64,000 nucleotides of DNA. Source: Prionace glauca (Eukaryota > Chordata > Chondrichthyes > Carcharhiniformes > Carcharhinidae). The DNA lies in the NCBI GenBank assembly GCA_037974335.1, contig CM075760.1, positions 26,933,402-26,997,401 of the forward strand, in the 5' to 3' direction. Made by a program: the position numbers and the translations under genes. How positions within the stretch are numbered: position 1 is the first letter of the stretch; each line of letters begins with the position of its first letter. The notes below the pieces were generated by a model. That model saw nothing but the letters and a program-made list of their open reading frames with translations, made no database searches and was not told the origin of the DNA. Below, piece after piece: positions 1-11,985 of the stretch.

Positions 1-446
1 TGGTTAAGTTCCTACAATGAATTTACCTCTGCTGAGATTTTTCTGCTTTATCTTTTCAGTCACAAGGTGCCTGAAGGAAGAAGAAAGAAATAGTCTCGGA
101 GTTAGATCCGTCTCCTGGGAACCTGTGTGAGTTAATGGAGACTGAGAGAGAGGAGAGAGGTTATCTGATTTAGGTTCAGTGTGAGACAGAGAAAGAGAGA
201 AGTTCAGTGAATCATTTGAAAGATGCATTGCCTTGGCAGCGGAATGACCAGCTGTACATCACATTCAAGAGCGTCCAGGGCCATTCATTAACTTTATTTA
301 TTGACTGAGACACAGAATGTATGATAAATACTGAATAAATTACAATATCATGCTAAAATTAATAACAATTATTTACACAGTGATAAGCACTGGTACCTCA
401 CACTGTTAGGGACACAGGTTCCATTTAAGCCTTGTGTAACTGTGTG
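1..446. other. No recognisable gene or repeat
   Basis: I see no gene, RNA or repeat family here that I can name. Short open frames occur on both strands but show no motif and no codon structure. Confidence 0.4.
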
Positions 447-576
447 GTGTTTACACATTCACCCCGTATGTGCGTGGAGTTCCTCCAGGTTTACTGCTTT
501 CTTCCTACAGTCCAAAGATGTACAGGTTAGTTGGAGTGGCCATGTTGACTTGTCCTTTAGTGTCCATTTGCAGTGC
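447..576 (+). repeat. tRNA-derived SINE, internal fragment
   Basis: The stretch carries the body of the shark SINE family seen many times in this window: a 'cacattc...ccccgt' block, 'gcgtgga' with 'cctcc', then 'cagtccaaagatgt' and a decayed 'ggccatg...ccttagtgtcca' block. The tRNA-like head and the 3' end are missing. It is well diverged and so probably old. Confidence 0.6.
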
Positions 577-1156
577 AATGTGACATACATTCATTCTGTT
601 CCTCAATCTCTTTTGAACAAGAGGATGTTACAAGTTTCATCCCAAACTTTCAATAAAATATTCCAGGAAATGCGAGAGCAATTAAATATGATGAACAACT
701 CTCAGTAGTTATTAACAAGACGAAACACATTCTTCGAACCCCATTACATTTTTAAAGCTAATTTCCATCTTTTCATCTCGTTCTGTCCTTTTTTTCCATC
801 TGTCAAACGCATTTTATATAAAACCAGTTACTGAGACAGTGTTGGCTTTATTATTAGTGTCCAATATAACACAAAATAAGGCACGGATGTGTTCAGTAGT
901 GCATGACACAGAGCCTAACACAATCATATCTGAGATGGAGCCCAATGTAACAGAAATGGCCTCTTGGCTGAACAAAAACTCAGAAATGATGATTTGTAGC
1001 AATTATCACGGCATGTCATCATATAATAATAAATGGAATGGTGTGTCATGTAATATAAACAAATATAAGGTCTATTGCAATGATGATTCAAATGAGTCGC
1101 ATGCAGTAAATAAAGACACAAGGCCCAGTGTCTTGCTGTACATGTCTACAACAAAT
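577..1156. repeat. Relic of a degenerate minisatellite of about 30 bp
   Basis: Around 1030-1140 there are words of the type 'gtaatataaacaaatataagg' (shortened) and 'agacacaaggcccagtgt'. They recur at 2860-3200, 3560-3760, 6725-6810 and 7140-7305, and in opposite orientation at 20105-20390. The piece at 1040-1140 resembles 3115-3210 closely. The remainder of the stretch holds nothing I recognise. Confidence 0.4.
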
Positions 1157-1199
1157 GTGTGTGCGAGAGAGAGAGAGAGAGAGGGGCAGGGGCAGAGGC

Positions 1200-1243
<44 letters not shown>
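1157..1243. repeat. (GA)n microsatellite
   Basis: Two GA runs separated by a G-rich block of about 25 bases. Open frames that cross it are Arg/Glu-rich artefacts of the repeat. Confidence 0.9.
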
Positions 1244-1756
1244 CCGTAAACCATTCCACTGATGAAGAACGATCCATTGAGTGTTTCTAGCATTTTCTGT
1301 TCGGATCTCGGGCACCCACAGCATCTTGCTTTTGACCAACGAGATATTTGAACAGGTGACTGAAAGGATGGCCAATACAGGGACAGTTTTATGGATTGAC
1401 TTAGACGAGAAAAGTGAAATAAGGAGACTTAGGGAGGGAATTACAAAGCTTAGGCGTAGGCAGATGAAGACATCCGAAAGTGAAAAATAATTTCGAAGGT
1501 AACAACACAAATTACAGAATATATAATTCTATTCAAACATAACCTAACTGTCAACACTCGTTATGTGGCGATTTCGTTTTATTTCTCCCTGAAACAGATA
1601 AGTAATTAATGAGTGGATAGATATTTAGCCTGTGGGAGCCCATCTGGCGATATTGCGAGTACAGAATTCTGTCTCACACTGTCAGTGAATCTGTTGGATG
1701 CTTTAAATAAGACAGGTCAATCTTTATCTCTGAAGTCTATGTCAAATTGACACAAT

Positions 1757-2563
1757 GCAGTCCACTTTGGTAGGAGGAATGGTAGGAAGGACTATTACTT
1801 ACGTGGCGAAAAACTGCAGCAGGCGACGGTGCAGAGGGACCTCGGGGTCCTTGTGCATGAGTCGCAAAAACCCAGCTTGCAGGTGCAGCAGGTGGTCAGG
1901 AAGGCGAATGGGATGCTGGACTTCATAGCGAGGGGATTGAATATAAAAGTAGGGAGGTCTTGCTGCAGCTGTATAGGGCATTGGTGAGGCCGCAGCTGGA
2001 GTACTGTGTGCAGTTTTGGGCGCCGCACCTGCGCAAGGATATTTTGGCCCTGGAGGGAGTGCAGAGGAGGTTTACTCGGCTGATACCGGAGTTGAGGGGA
2101 TTGAGTTATGAGAAGAGGCTGAATAAACTAGGCTTGTACTCGTTAGAGTTTAGAAGAATGAGGGGAGATCTCATTGAGACGTATAAGATGATGAATGGGA
2201 TGGATAGAATAGAGGTGGAGAGACTCTTCCCGCTCAAAAAAGACAGTAGGACTAGGGGGCACAGCCTCGAGATAAAGGGGAGGCGGTTTAGAACAGAGTT
2301 GAGGAGGAACTTCTTCACTCAAAGGGTGGTGAATCTCTGGAATTCTCTGCCCGTTGAAGTGGTGGAGGCTGCCTCGCTAAATATTTTTAAGAAACGGGTT
2401 GATGGGTTTTTGATAAGAGAACGGATTAAGGGTTATGGGGAGAGGGCGGTAAGGTGGAGCTGAGCCACGACAGATCAGCCATGATCTTATTGAATGGCGG
2501 GGCAGGCTCGAAGGGCCAGATGGCCTACTCCTACTCCTATTTCTTATGTTCTTATGTTCTTAT
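1757..2563 (+). mobile_element. CR1-type LINE, 5'-truncated 3' end
   Basis: This is the C-terminal part of a CR1-type ORF2 plus a short 3' UTR. The translation at 1960-2463 contains LVRPQLEYCVQFWAPHLRKD, VQRRFTRLIPE and FFTQRVVNLWNSLP, all typical of the region after the reverse transcriptase of this family. The element ends in the repeats 'cttatgttcttatgtt' at about 2540-2562. The frame is broken upstream of 1960. The same subfamily appears at 7306-7505 and 13395-13975 and, on the other strand, at 62023-62270. Confidence 0.9.
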
Positions 2564-4129
2564 AATAAAATGTATCACAACGGTGGTTGCTTGAAGATAT
2601 TGTAATGAGCACTGTACGATTATTCAGATATTGACCTGTCCCCGAACACCAGTGAATCACTGAGAAATTGTTCAAACGGAATATTACTCACACAATAACA
2701 GAGCAATTAGATATTTCTCGCAGCTACTTATCGAAATTAGTAAAAATTAAACTTACTGCTCCAATCAAGAATGATTAGTGTCAGACAGGCACACCCATAT
2801 TATATCGGGATTGATAATATCTCGGCAGGCAACATGTTCAAGGTCGTATGTTAGATTAACAGAGACAGATGCTGATGTCATTCAAAAAGACAAATCCCCT
2901 GTAACATAAAAAAGAGATGAGATCTGATGAAATATGAACAGATCCGTGGTCTCCTGTCGAATTAATTGAAAGGATCTAATGCAGCATAAATAAGGAGATG
3001 GCCCTGAGTGGTATAACGAGAGAAATAACCGAATGTAGTGTGAAAACAGACACGGCCTACTGTCATATAATTAAAGACTGGCTCTGGTACAACACAAATA
3101 GGAGTAATAAATAAAGCGGCATTTTATGCAATGTAAACAAATATAAGATCTGTTGAAATAATGAATCATTTGAGTCACATTCAGTACATAAAGAGACATA
3201 TCCTAGTGTGTTGTAATCAATCTTCTGTATACTGGCCCTCTTGCCAGTGGCTTACAGTCTCTTTCTAATGAGTAAAACATTCCCATTCATCACTTTGAGC
3301 GTCTGTACTAAATCTCCCATAAACTGTTCAGTTCTGAGGGAACTAAACCAAGTGTTCAGCTGTTCTGATAGTGCAGTTTATACACGATTAACGTCAAGCC
3401 CGATATGACCTTCTCTACCTCACCTGTCCCCCCTTGTCATTTCATGAATTGATGGAACTTTTACATGGATTCCCATGAATCACTGTCATTCTGTCAGAAT
3501 AAGATTCAAGGCCAGGAGAAGACTTCCTTCTGACAGTTAAATGCCAGGCAAAATATACATGGTCATATGTTGAATTAACAGAGATGGATGTAAATATGCA
3601 AATCCTGTGTAATATAAACAGAGATGGGATCAGATGTAATAGGATCAGATCAGTGATCTACTTGAGTACGAATAGAGAGGAACTAATGTAGCATAAAAAG
3701 AGAGATGGCTCAGTGTACATAACGGGAGAAATAACCGACTGTAGCATAAATTCATTTGGAATGTATTCGTGTTATAAATGTATAGTGTAATATTGGACAT
3801 AGATCTCAGAATTTAGGCGCACTGAGTTAAAAGTCATCATGCCAAAACACAAACTATGATCAGTTAAGAATGGAAACAACATAATTTCTGAGTCAAACTG
3901 AAATGTATTCAATTCGCACAAGATACCTCACGATCCAACCTGTGACCCAGTCCTGAATGTTCAATTATTCCATTAATAAATGTGGTGATATTTCAGTCTC
4001 GGGGGTATTATAGCAACATCATTATTAAGCTAGTATTCCAGAAGCTTGGGACAGAAGTTCCAGTTCCACCCTGGCAGCTGGGGAATTTCAACTCAGTTAC
4101 TTGATGAAGACATCGTGTGTATTTAAAGG
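2564..4129. repeat. Minisatellite relics in otherwise unrecognised sequence
   Basis: Blocks at about 2860-3210 and 3560-3770 hold degenerate copies of a unit of about 30 bp built around 'taatataaacagagat...ggatct'. The rest (2564-2860, 3211-3560, 3771-4129) shows nothing I can identify. Confidence 0.4.
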
Positions 4130-4196
4130 TTTGAAGTTTATTTAATCGTCACAAATGGGTTTACATTCACACTGTAATGAAGTTACTGTGAAAATC
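4130..4196 (-). repeat. SINE 3' end fragment
   Basis: A short piece reading 'tttaatcgtcacaaatgg' then 'cactgtaatgaagttactgt'. This is the reverse complement of the common 3' end of the shark tRNA-derived SINE, also seen at 5268 and 6337. Confidence 0.6.
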
Positions 4197-5267
4197 ATAT
4201 ATGGTCAAAGCTCATCTTTTTCTCGGATGTCTTTCAGGGGAGGAAATGTTACTTCTTAGTTAAAAGCTACATAAAATTACCAGAAGAAGAAACAAGCCTG
4301 AGGTTTCAGAGATTTTTAAAATTCAACAAAAAAAAAAGTCCAAATAATCGACGGGGGAAATAGAGAATGGGAGTAAAATTGCAGGGAACATAAAAATTAT
4401 TTGTAACCGTTTCTATCAATATCTGAAGAGAGAAGGAAATTTTAAGATAAATGTAAATCCCTTAGAGCCCGAATCCAGGGAAATTATAATGGGGAATAAA
4501 TAAATATTGAATGAATACAAAACTAAGTTTGACATTACCTTCACACAAGTATCATCCCAGAAATGTTCGGGAACCAAGGGGGTAGTTGTAAGACGGTCTT
4601 AAGGGAAATCAGTATTAGTAAAATCATTCTGGGTAAAATAATAGGGTGAAATTCTGGTTGGTCACTGGGGCCTGATAATCCCAGAATATGGAAGGAAATG
4701 GCCCAGGAAATGTTGGATACATTGCTGCCCATCTTCTAAAATTCCTTATAGGCTGTAACAATTCCTACAGGTTGGAGGGTGACAAATGTAATCCCGATAT
4801 ATACAGAAAAAGGGAGAATGAAACTGATAAATTACAGACTGACTTTAGCATCAGTTAGAGATTGTTATCAAATCCATGATAGGAAAATATTTGGAAAGCA
4901 TGGACGGAGTTTGATGAAACCAGTATGGGCTTAAGAAAGACATGTTTATCTAAACAAACCTACTTGCATTTTTTGAGGATGTAAGTAATAGGTGGGGGCG
5001 GGGGAGGGAGGGGGAGGGGAGTTCTTTCGGGTAGAGAGGGGGAGGGATGCAACCAGTTTACGTGGTGTATTTACACTTACAGAAGATATGTGAGAAGGTT
5101 CTTCATAAAATATTGGGAGGCCCAATGAACGCACGTGAGATGGGGAGTGACGTGTTGGCCCAGGTAAAGAATTCATTGACAGATAAGAAACAGAGAGTGG
5201 AAATAAATGGGTCTTCTTCCGAGTGACGGTCAGCTAACAGTGGGGTACCGCAGGGTCCCAAATGTTA

Positions 5268-5540
5268 AATGTTCATTTGTCACAAATAAGCGTATGTCAA
5301 CACTGCAATGAAGTTACTTTGAAAATCCCCCGAGTCGCCCACACTCCGGGGCCTGTTCGGGTTACAGTGAGGGAGAATTTAACACGGTCCAATGCACCTA
5401 ACCAGAACATCTTTTGAACTATGGGAGGAAATCGGAGCACCCGGAAGAAACCCATATAGGCACGGGAAGAACGTGCAGACTCTGTACAGACAGTGACCCA
5501 TGCCCGGAATCGAACCCAGATCCCTGGCGCTGTGCCACTG
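5268..5540 (-). mobile_element. tRNA-derived SINE, nearly full length
   Basis: Read on the minus strand it has a tRNA-like head with a B-box-like 'gggttcgattccgg', then 'gtctgtacagagtctgcac', the 'tgggtttcttccgg' block and the 3' end with 'gcaatgaagttac' in reverse. It sits inside the older CR1 at 4290-6255, so it is younger than that element. Confidence 0.8.
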
Positions 5541-6053
5541 TGGGATCTGGATGAGAGACAAATGTAACATGTCCAAAAGGATTGGTGATACGGAACTGGG
5601 GGAAATTGTGAGCTGTGAAGAGGATGGGTGGTGGTGGGATGGGGGGCTTCAATGTAATCTGGACAAGTTGTTTGAATGGGAGGGCACATGGAATTTAGAG
5701 TACAATGTAGCTAAATGTGCAGTTATATACTGGTGTGTAAAGCAGAAAGCAATATATATGGGGAAGTGTAATGTACAAATGAATCTGTGTGTCCTTGTAC
5801 ACCAGTTAATGAAATTGGAGAGACATATACAGCCAACAGTTTGGAAAACTTTCATTGCAAGAAGATTGGAGTTTGGAATTAGGGAGGTATTCCTGTGGTT
5901 ATGCTGGCTCTTCGTCTGACCACCCGTGGTGTAGTACATGGAGTTCTGATCTCACTCAATAAGAAAGGGTCTGGGGAGAATACAGTTGATACCAAGATTA
6001 TTGGGACTGCCCTATGAGGCGAGATTGATTTGACTGGGTCTTTATTCGCTTGA

Positions 6054-6174
6054 CTCACCTGATGAAGGAGCAGTGCTCCGAAAGCTTGTGATTCCAAATA
6101 AACATGTTACACCTGGTGTTGTGAGATTTCATTCTGTGCCCACACCAGTCCATCACCGGCATCTCCACCTCATG
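6054..6174 (+). mobile_element. Short insertion related to foldback arms, with 11-bp target-site duplication
   Basis: An insertion of about 120 bp starting 'ctcacctgatgaagg' and ending 'ccggcatctccacctcatg' (last 19 bases). The flanks tattcgcttga at 6043-6053 and 6175-6185 are identical and split an older CR1, which is direct evidence of an insertion event. The same sequence forms the arms of the foldback element at 53437-54216 and occurs inverted at 37022-37145. Confidence 0.75.
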
Positions 6175-6262
6175 TATTCGCTTGAGTTTAGAAGGATGAC
6201 AGGAGATCTGATTGAAACCCATAAAATTGTGATTGAACCATATAAAACATATAACATGAGGG

Positions 6263-6330
6263 CGGGGCGGTGGCACAGTGGCTGGCACTGCTGCCTCGAT
6301 TCCCACAGTAGGAATTGAGACTCAGCCAGA
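6263..6330 (+). repeat. SINE head fragment
   Basis: Contains 'ggcggtggcacagtggctgg' and 'cactgctgcctc', the usual 5' end of the shark tRNA-derived SINE. It is cut short and followed at once by a SINE in the opposite orientation. Confidence 0.7.
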
Positions 6331-6336
6331 TTAAAG

Positions 6337-6635
6337 TTTTTAAAATTACTTATTAGTGTCACAAGTAGGTTTCCATTAACAATGCAATTAAGTTAATGTG
6401 AAGATCCCCTAGTCGCCTGTTCGGGCAGAATTTAGGGGAAAATTTAGCCTGGCCAAAACGGACCTAAACAGCAAATCTTTCGGACTGTGTGAAGAAAGCG
6501 GAGGATCCGGATGAAACTCACCCAGACACAGGGAGAACTTGCAGACGCCAACAGACAGTCCCCATAGCTGGGAATTGAAGCCGGGTCCCTGGTGATATTA
6601 GACAGCAATGATAACTATTGTGTCACCGTGCCGCC
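6337..6635 (-). mobile_element. tRNA-derived SINE, nearly full length
   Basis: Starts at the 3' end with 'attagtgtcacaagtagg' and ends with 'tgtgtcaccgtgccgcc', the reverse complement of the SINE head. About 300 bp, moderately diverged. Confidence 0.8.
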
Positions 6636-7305
6636 ATCTTAACTGAAGCATAGTTCAGTAATCCAGTTTTAACTTAGAAAGTATCGTCTATCATGTAGGA
6701 GCAACTGATAATGAGCCGAGTAGAGAACTAAAGGAGATGTTGTAATATTATCGAGACATGGCCTATTGCAATACAAAAAGAGATGGGAGCTAGTTGAATG
6801 TAAGCAGAGGTATGACACGGGCTCCCGGGCTCGAATAGCCAACTCCTGTTCCAATCTTATCCTGTGAAAGGCATTGAACTGTTTGGAAACTGGCATCTGT
6901 GATGCTGGGGACCTCAGGAGGAGGCCGAGATGGAAATTCCTCTCGGCACTTCTGGCGGAAGATTGTAGCAATTGTTTCAGTTTTGTTCATCTCCATTTGC
7001 TGGATTCCCACATCATTAAGAATTGCGGTTTTATTTGAGGCTCCTGCTGCGGTTAATTGCTTTAATGTCCACCACCATTCGGAACTGTACGTGGCAGAAC
7101 TGCAAAGTTAGATCCTACCTGGAAAAATTCGGATCAAGGTGATTGTGTGATGTATACATTGACATGTACTGGTGCAATACCAGTTTAAACAGCGTGCTAT
7201 ATGTTATAATATATTATAATCATGGACAGGGTCCATTCTAACATATATACATATGGAGGCCAATTCAAAACGAACAGATGCAGGGTCCAGTGTATTGCGG
7301 CAGTC
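6636..7305. repeat. Minisatellite relics plus an unnamed interspersed repeat
   Basis: 6725-6810 and 7140-7305 carry degenerate copies of the minisatellite family of about 30 bp. Between them, about 6895-7115 starts with 'ctggggacctcaggaggagg' and contains 'tgtccaccaccattcgg', which I recognise as part of a repeat common in vertebrates but cannot assign to a family. Confidence 0.45.
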
Positions 7306-7505
7306 CATGCTGGAATTCTCTGCCAGTTGAAGTGGTGGAGGCTGCCTCGCTAAATATTTTTAAGACGCGGGTTGATGGGTTTTTGATAAGCGAGGGGACT
7401 AAGGGTAATGGGGAGAGGGCGGGAATGTGGAACTGAGCCACGACAGATCAGCCATGAGATGGCCTACTCCTGCTCCTATTTCTTATGTTCTTATGTTCTT
7501 ATGCT
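7306..7505 (+). mobile_element. CR1-type LINE 3' end, short fragment
   Basis: Begins in the post-RT coding region ('ctggaattctctgccagttg') and ends in 'cttatgttcttatgttctta'. It matches the 3' end at 2335-2563 with an internal deletion. Confidence 0.85.
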
Positions 7506-7724
7506 TCATGTAATGTAACCCACCAAGATTTATTTCCATCTGCTGGCAAAACATTGTAATTACAGTTAGTGTGAAGATATCATTGTCAGGTATGATCTAT
7601 GGTGTCAATGGAACAAGAATTCACATCCATTAATGTCATATCACATCCCCTTCTGCAAGGTGCCAAAATTTATGGTGCAATGAATTGTACCTGTCCGTTG
7701 CTGAATTATGCAGATTAAGTGGTG
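7506..7724. other. Nothing recognised
   Basis: No gene, RNA or repeat family could be identified in this short gap between two LINE fragments. Confidence 0.4.
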
Positions 7725-8540
7725 TACGGCAGGAATCCGTCTGGGGCCTCAATTATTTACAATATTCATTAAGGGCTTAGATAATGGGACAAAAAGTCAA
7801 ATATCCAAATGATCGATTGTGATATAATTTTTAGATGGGACAACGCTAAATTTAGTGGATGCCAAACAGGATTCGGGGTTCGGCACATAGTTTCTTAAAA
7901 TGTTACGATCTGCTGCAGAAAACAATCATTAAGACCAATGGAATGCCTCCCTTCATATCCAAAGGACTGGGGGATACGGAGGCAGATGTTGTGCTCCAAT
8001 TGTGCACAATCCTTGTTCCACCCCAATTAGAGCACTGTGAGCAAGTATGGGCAACATATCTTTGGAAAAATGTTAACTCTGGACGGAGTTCAACGCAAGT
8101 TGCGAGGAGAGATCAGACGAATTAAGACATTTTTCTCTCGAATTCAGAAGTTTGAGGGCTGTTCTGATAGAAACCAATGAAATACCTTCAGGGAAGGACT
8201 GTTTCCATTAGTTGAAGGTTCGAGATTAAAAGACCATAGTTTAAAAAAAATAGGGAAAGGCCTTTCAGGAGAGTTGATAGAAAACATTAGTACATGTCCA
8301 GAGAGGTGAATGATTGGAACTCTCTTTGGCAATTGCCGGTGGGAGCTGGTACAATTGTTAGATATAAGTCTGAGGTCTTCTTTAATTGAACAGGTGTCTC
8401 AAGAGATATGGACTCAGCGAAGCCAAAATGGATTCGGCCACAGATCAGCCATGATATTATTAAATGGTGGGGCGAGTTCGAGGAGCTGAGTGGCCTACTC
8501 CTGTGGCTATGTCCCGATGTTGCCAGGGCAGCATCAGATG
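7725..8540 (+). mobile_element. Old CR1-type LINE fragment
   Basis: A heavily decayed copy. 7735-7790 resembles the GVPQGSVLGPLLF region, 7859-8125 the region after the reverse transcriptase, and 8140-8530 the 3' end ('cagatcagccatgatattat', 'gtggcctactcctgtggcta'). Many frame breaks are present. Confidence 0.6.
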
Positions 8541-8924
8541 AAAATGGCTCAATCCATGGGAATGTATTTTTGTTGATTTTGGTTAAAAGGAGGGATGTTG
8601 CCCAGGGAGCTGTTGGAGACCACGGGACCTTTAATGTCCAGCTCGGCAAACATGGCGTTGGGGAAAATGTTCCTCATTCCATTTGAAATTTAGTTGGGTC
8701 TCTGAAGACTCCCAAGAGGCCAAGATGTAGTTTTAAGTTGAAAGAAAATGTGTGTGTGTGTGTGAAAGGGAAACAATTTCTGGGGAAGAATGGGAACGAC
8801 AGAATATGTGTGTGTGCGTCTTTGTGTGTTGTCTGATAAATGTCATATGGTTTACAAATAAACATCACAATTAAAACCGCATCCTTCCATTTCCAATAGA
8901 AAAGTTAGAATCACAGTAAACACA
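8541..8924. other. Unrecognised sequence with a short (TG)n run
   Basis: A short (TG)n run lies at about 8749-8763. No gene or named repeat is visible. Confidence 0.4.
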
Positions 8925-10945
8925 TGTCCACGGTCGGCAAGTGGAGACTTTCAAGGGAAAACTGAAAAGGTTGCAGGAAAGACATGTGCCGGTAAAGAGG
9001 AAGGATGGGAAAGGTAGGATTAGAGAGCTGTGGATTACAGGGGATTTTGAGGACTTGGTCAGGAAGGAGAGGGAGGCATATGTTAGGTCTAAGCAACTGG
9101 GAACGGAGAGAACACTGGAGGAATATAGAGAGAGCAGGAGGGAGCTCAAAAGGGGAGTTAGAAGGGCGAAAAGGGGGCATAAAATGGCTTTGGCAGACAG
9201 GATTAATTAAAATCCAAAGGCATTTTACATTAGGACCAAAGTGTGGTTAGAGGGAAAATTGGTCCTCTTAGGGACAAAGGAGGGGAACTGTGCTTAGAGT
9301 CTGAGGGAATGGGGGAGACCCTGAATGAATACTTTGCGTCAGTATTCACGAAGGAGAGGGGTTTGATGTCTTGTAATGTCTTGGAGAGAGCTGTAGACCA
9401 GTTGAAGGAAATATCCATTACGAGAGAAGAAGTGTTAGGGTTTTTAGGCAGCATAAAAACTGATAAAGCTCCGGGGCCTGATGGCATTTATCCGGGGCTG
9501 CTTAGGGAGGCGAGAGATGAAATTGCTAGGCCTCTGACGCAAATCTTTGTCTCTTCTTTGGACACAGGTGAGGTCCCAGAGGACTGGAGGGTAGTTAATG
9601 TGGTACAGTTGTTTAAAAAGGGCAGTTGGGATAACCCTGGTAATTATAGCCCAGTGAGTTTGACATCAGTGGTAGGAAAGTTGTTGGAAAAAAATCTTAG
9701 GGATAGGATGTTTATGCATTTGGAGCATTGCGATCTGATTAGGGATACGCAGCATGGCTTTGGTCAGGGGAGGTCTTGCCTTACGAATCTGGTACAATTT
9801 TTTGAGGAGATGACAAAAACGGTTGACGAAGGACAAGCCGTTGATGTCGTCTACATGGATTTCAGTAAGGCGTTTGACAAAGTCTCTCATGGTAGGTTGG
9901 TTGAAAAGATTAAGGCTCATGGGATACAGGGTAAAATATCGAGATGGATTGAAAACTGTCTAGTTAACAGGAGACAGAGAATAGTAGTGGAAGGGTCCTT
10001 TTCTAGCTGGAGGTCTGTCACCAGTGGTGTGCCGCAGGGCTCAGTACTGGGACCTCTTCTATTCGTAATATATATAAATGACTTGGAAGAGGGCGTACAT
10101 GGTGTGATCAGCAAATTTGCAGGTGACACAAAGATGGCAGGATTGGCGGCCAGTGAGGAGCAGTGTCTGGCAATACAGCAGGATATAGATTGGCTGGTAT
10201 ATTGGGCAGATAAATAGATCGAATTTAATCTTGATAAATGCGAAGTGATGCATTTTGGAAGGAATAATGTAGAGGAGAGTTACATGTTAAAGGGTAGACC
10301 TATTAAGTGTATAGAAATGCAGAGGGAACTGGGAGTGCCAGTTCACAAGTCTTTGACGGTGGCAACACAGGTGGAGAAGGTTGCGAAGAAAGCTTATGGT
10401 ATGTTACCCTTTATAGGGAGGGGTATAGAGTATAAGAGCTGGCGCCTAATGCTATACTTGTACAGAACTTGTGGTGGAGGCAGACACGTTGGACTCGTTT
10501 AAGGTTTACTTAGATGAGCGAAACAGGGATGGAGGGTTATAGCAGATGGTATTAAAAAGGGTCAGAGCTTCGGGACGACACTGGAAATGTAGTATTACAT
10601 GTTCATGTTTTGTCTCTTTTAATCCACATGTGTCGGTCCACCTTGTTGTCAAACGAGGGGCATGCACACGGTGGGTTGTGCATGGGCTGCTCTTGGATGT
10701 TTCGAGAGTGGCCTAGTACTTCGTGTCGGTGTGTGTGCTTAATCCTGGACCAGCAGACGGACAGCACAACAGCTCAGTGACTAGCACTGCTAGCTGTGCA
10801 GATACATGGATTTGGGCCTGTGTCTGTGGGAGTTTGCACATTCTCCTTGTGGATGCGTGGATTTCCTCCGGGCGCTCCGGTTTCCTCCCCACGCCCCAAA
10901 GATGAGCTCTTAGGCTGTTTCGTGTAACAAATTGACCCTACACTA
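8925..10945 (+). mobile_element. CR1-type LINE, 5'-truncated, with reverse transcriptase
   Basis: The element starts at a point equivalent to about 49152 of the fuller copy at 47.08-51.69 kb. A 324-codon frame (9243-10217) carries VVNVVQLFKKGSW, TQHGFGQGRSCLTNL, VDVVYMDFSKAFDKV, SGVPQGSVLGPLLF and FAGDTK. The last replaces the catalytic FADD, so this copy is inactive. A stop at 10216 interrupts the coding sequence. Near 10470 the sequence jumps about 365 bp forward compared with the fuller copy and runs on into its 3' UTR, including the SINE-like segment at about 10760-10920. Confidence 0.9.
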
Positions 10946-11635
10946 TTGAGATTGAGGGGGGATCTAATAGAGGTGTATAAAATAATGAAGGGTATAGACA
11001 GAGTAAAGAGTGGCAGGCTTTTTCTTAGATTGGAGACAAATATCACGAGAGGCCACGGGCTTATGGTGGGAGGGGAGAGGTATAATTTGGATGCTAGAGG
11101 GAGGTTTTTCACGCAGAGGGTCGTGGGGGTATGGAATGCACTGCCAAGTAAGGTGGTGGAGGCAGGCACGATGGAATTGTTTAAGGTTTACTTTGGTAGA
11201 TACATGAGGAAAATCGGGATGGAGACTAACAGGAGACTGTTTTAAATATGGATCAGAGCCTCGGGACGTGACTGGAAATCTAATGCTACATGTGTTGATG
11301 TTTTTCTCTTTCACTCCACAGGTGTTTCGGTCCACCTCGTTGTCTAACGAGGGGCATGCACATTCTTCCTGTGGTTGCATGGGTTTCCTCCGGGTGCTCT
11401 GATTTCCTCCCACACCCCAAAGAAGTGTTATTAGGCTGATTGGTGTAACAAATTGTCCCTAAATTATTCTCCCTTTAATCTGGTTTCCAATGGGGGTACC
11501 ATAAGCATAGACACGGGTCAAGGGTGGAGGAGGAAAAACACATTGTTAAGATAGTGGCGCGGGCTCGTTGGGCCAAAGGGCCTGTTTCCCGTGCTGTGTT
11601 GTTCTTTGTTCTTTGTTCTATTCATTTTAGTTTGG
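10946..11635 (+). mobile_element. CR1-type LINE 3' end, second copy abutting the first
   Basis: The sequence returns to a point equivalent to about 50885 of the fuller copy: RLRGDLIEVYKIMKGIDRV, then FFTQRVVGVWNALPSKVVEA. It runs to the 3' terminus 'ttctttgttctttgttcta' at about 11610-11632. Most of the SINE-like part of the 3' UTR is deleted. It is either a separate insertion or a partial duplication of the 3' end of the element before it. Confidence 0.8.
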
Positions 11636-11864
11636 TGTCTTTTTTTCATAGTTCACATTTGTTGATGACTGAGGAGGACAATTTTTGAGAGGTTGATTCA
11701 ACCCTAAGTGTTGTCCATGAGGCTATCAGTTGTTTTGTAAATTGTCCTTTTCTGTGTCATAAATGAGACCGAGAATTTTTTGATGGAGAGCTTAGTTCCC
11801 CCAAATGTTGTAGTCTCTGACCTGATGTTAGTGTCGAATGTCTTACTGAGATCCACCAATGTAT
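11636..11864. other. Nothing recognised
   Basis: Unique-looking sequence with no identifiable gene or repeat. Confidence 0.35.
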
Positions 11865-11985
11865 GGGTATGATATGTATATCTCTATACATATCATATCT
11901 CTATACATATCTCTATATCTCTATACATATCTCTATACATACCATACCCATACGTTCCCATACCCATACATGGTGATACCCATCA
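11865..11985. repeat. Palindromic AT-rich microsatellite
   Basis: Alternating 'tctctatacatat' units flanked by 'gtatgggtatg' on one side and 'cataccatacccatac' on the other. The whole block could fold into a hairpin. Confidence 0.8.

Larger units (their letters stand above)
4290..6255 (+). mobile_element. Old CR1-type LINE, reverse transcriptase remnant, with two nested insertions
   Basis: Scattered collinear remnants of a CR1 reverse transcriptase: a region equivalent to the APGPD motif near 4670, one equivalent to GVPQG near 5245, and the post-RT region at 5541-6042 and 6186-6255. It is interrupted by a minus-strand SINE (5268-5540) and by a small element at 6054-6174 flanked by an 11-bp duplication. 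Many frame changes make this one of the oldest LINE copies in the window. A G-rich run at about 4990-5045 may be a later expansion. Confidence 0.65.

Noticed and set aside
1960-2463. Independent host gene on the basis of a 167-codon frame
   Set aside because: The product is the C-terminal region of CR1 ORF2, repeated at 13.4, 50.7, 56.7 and 62.4 kb.
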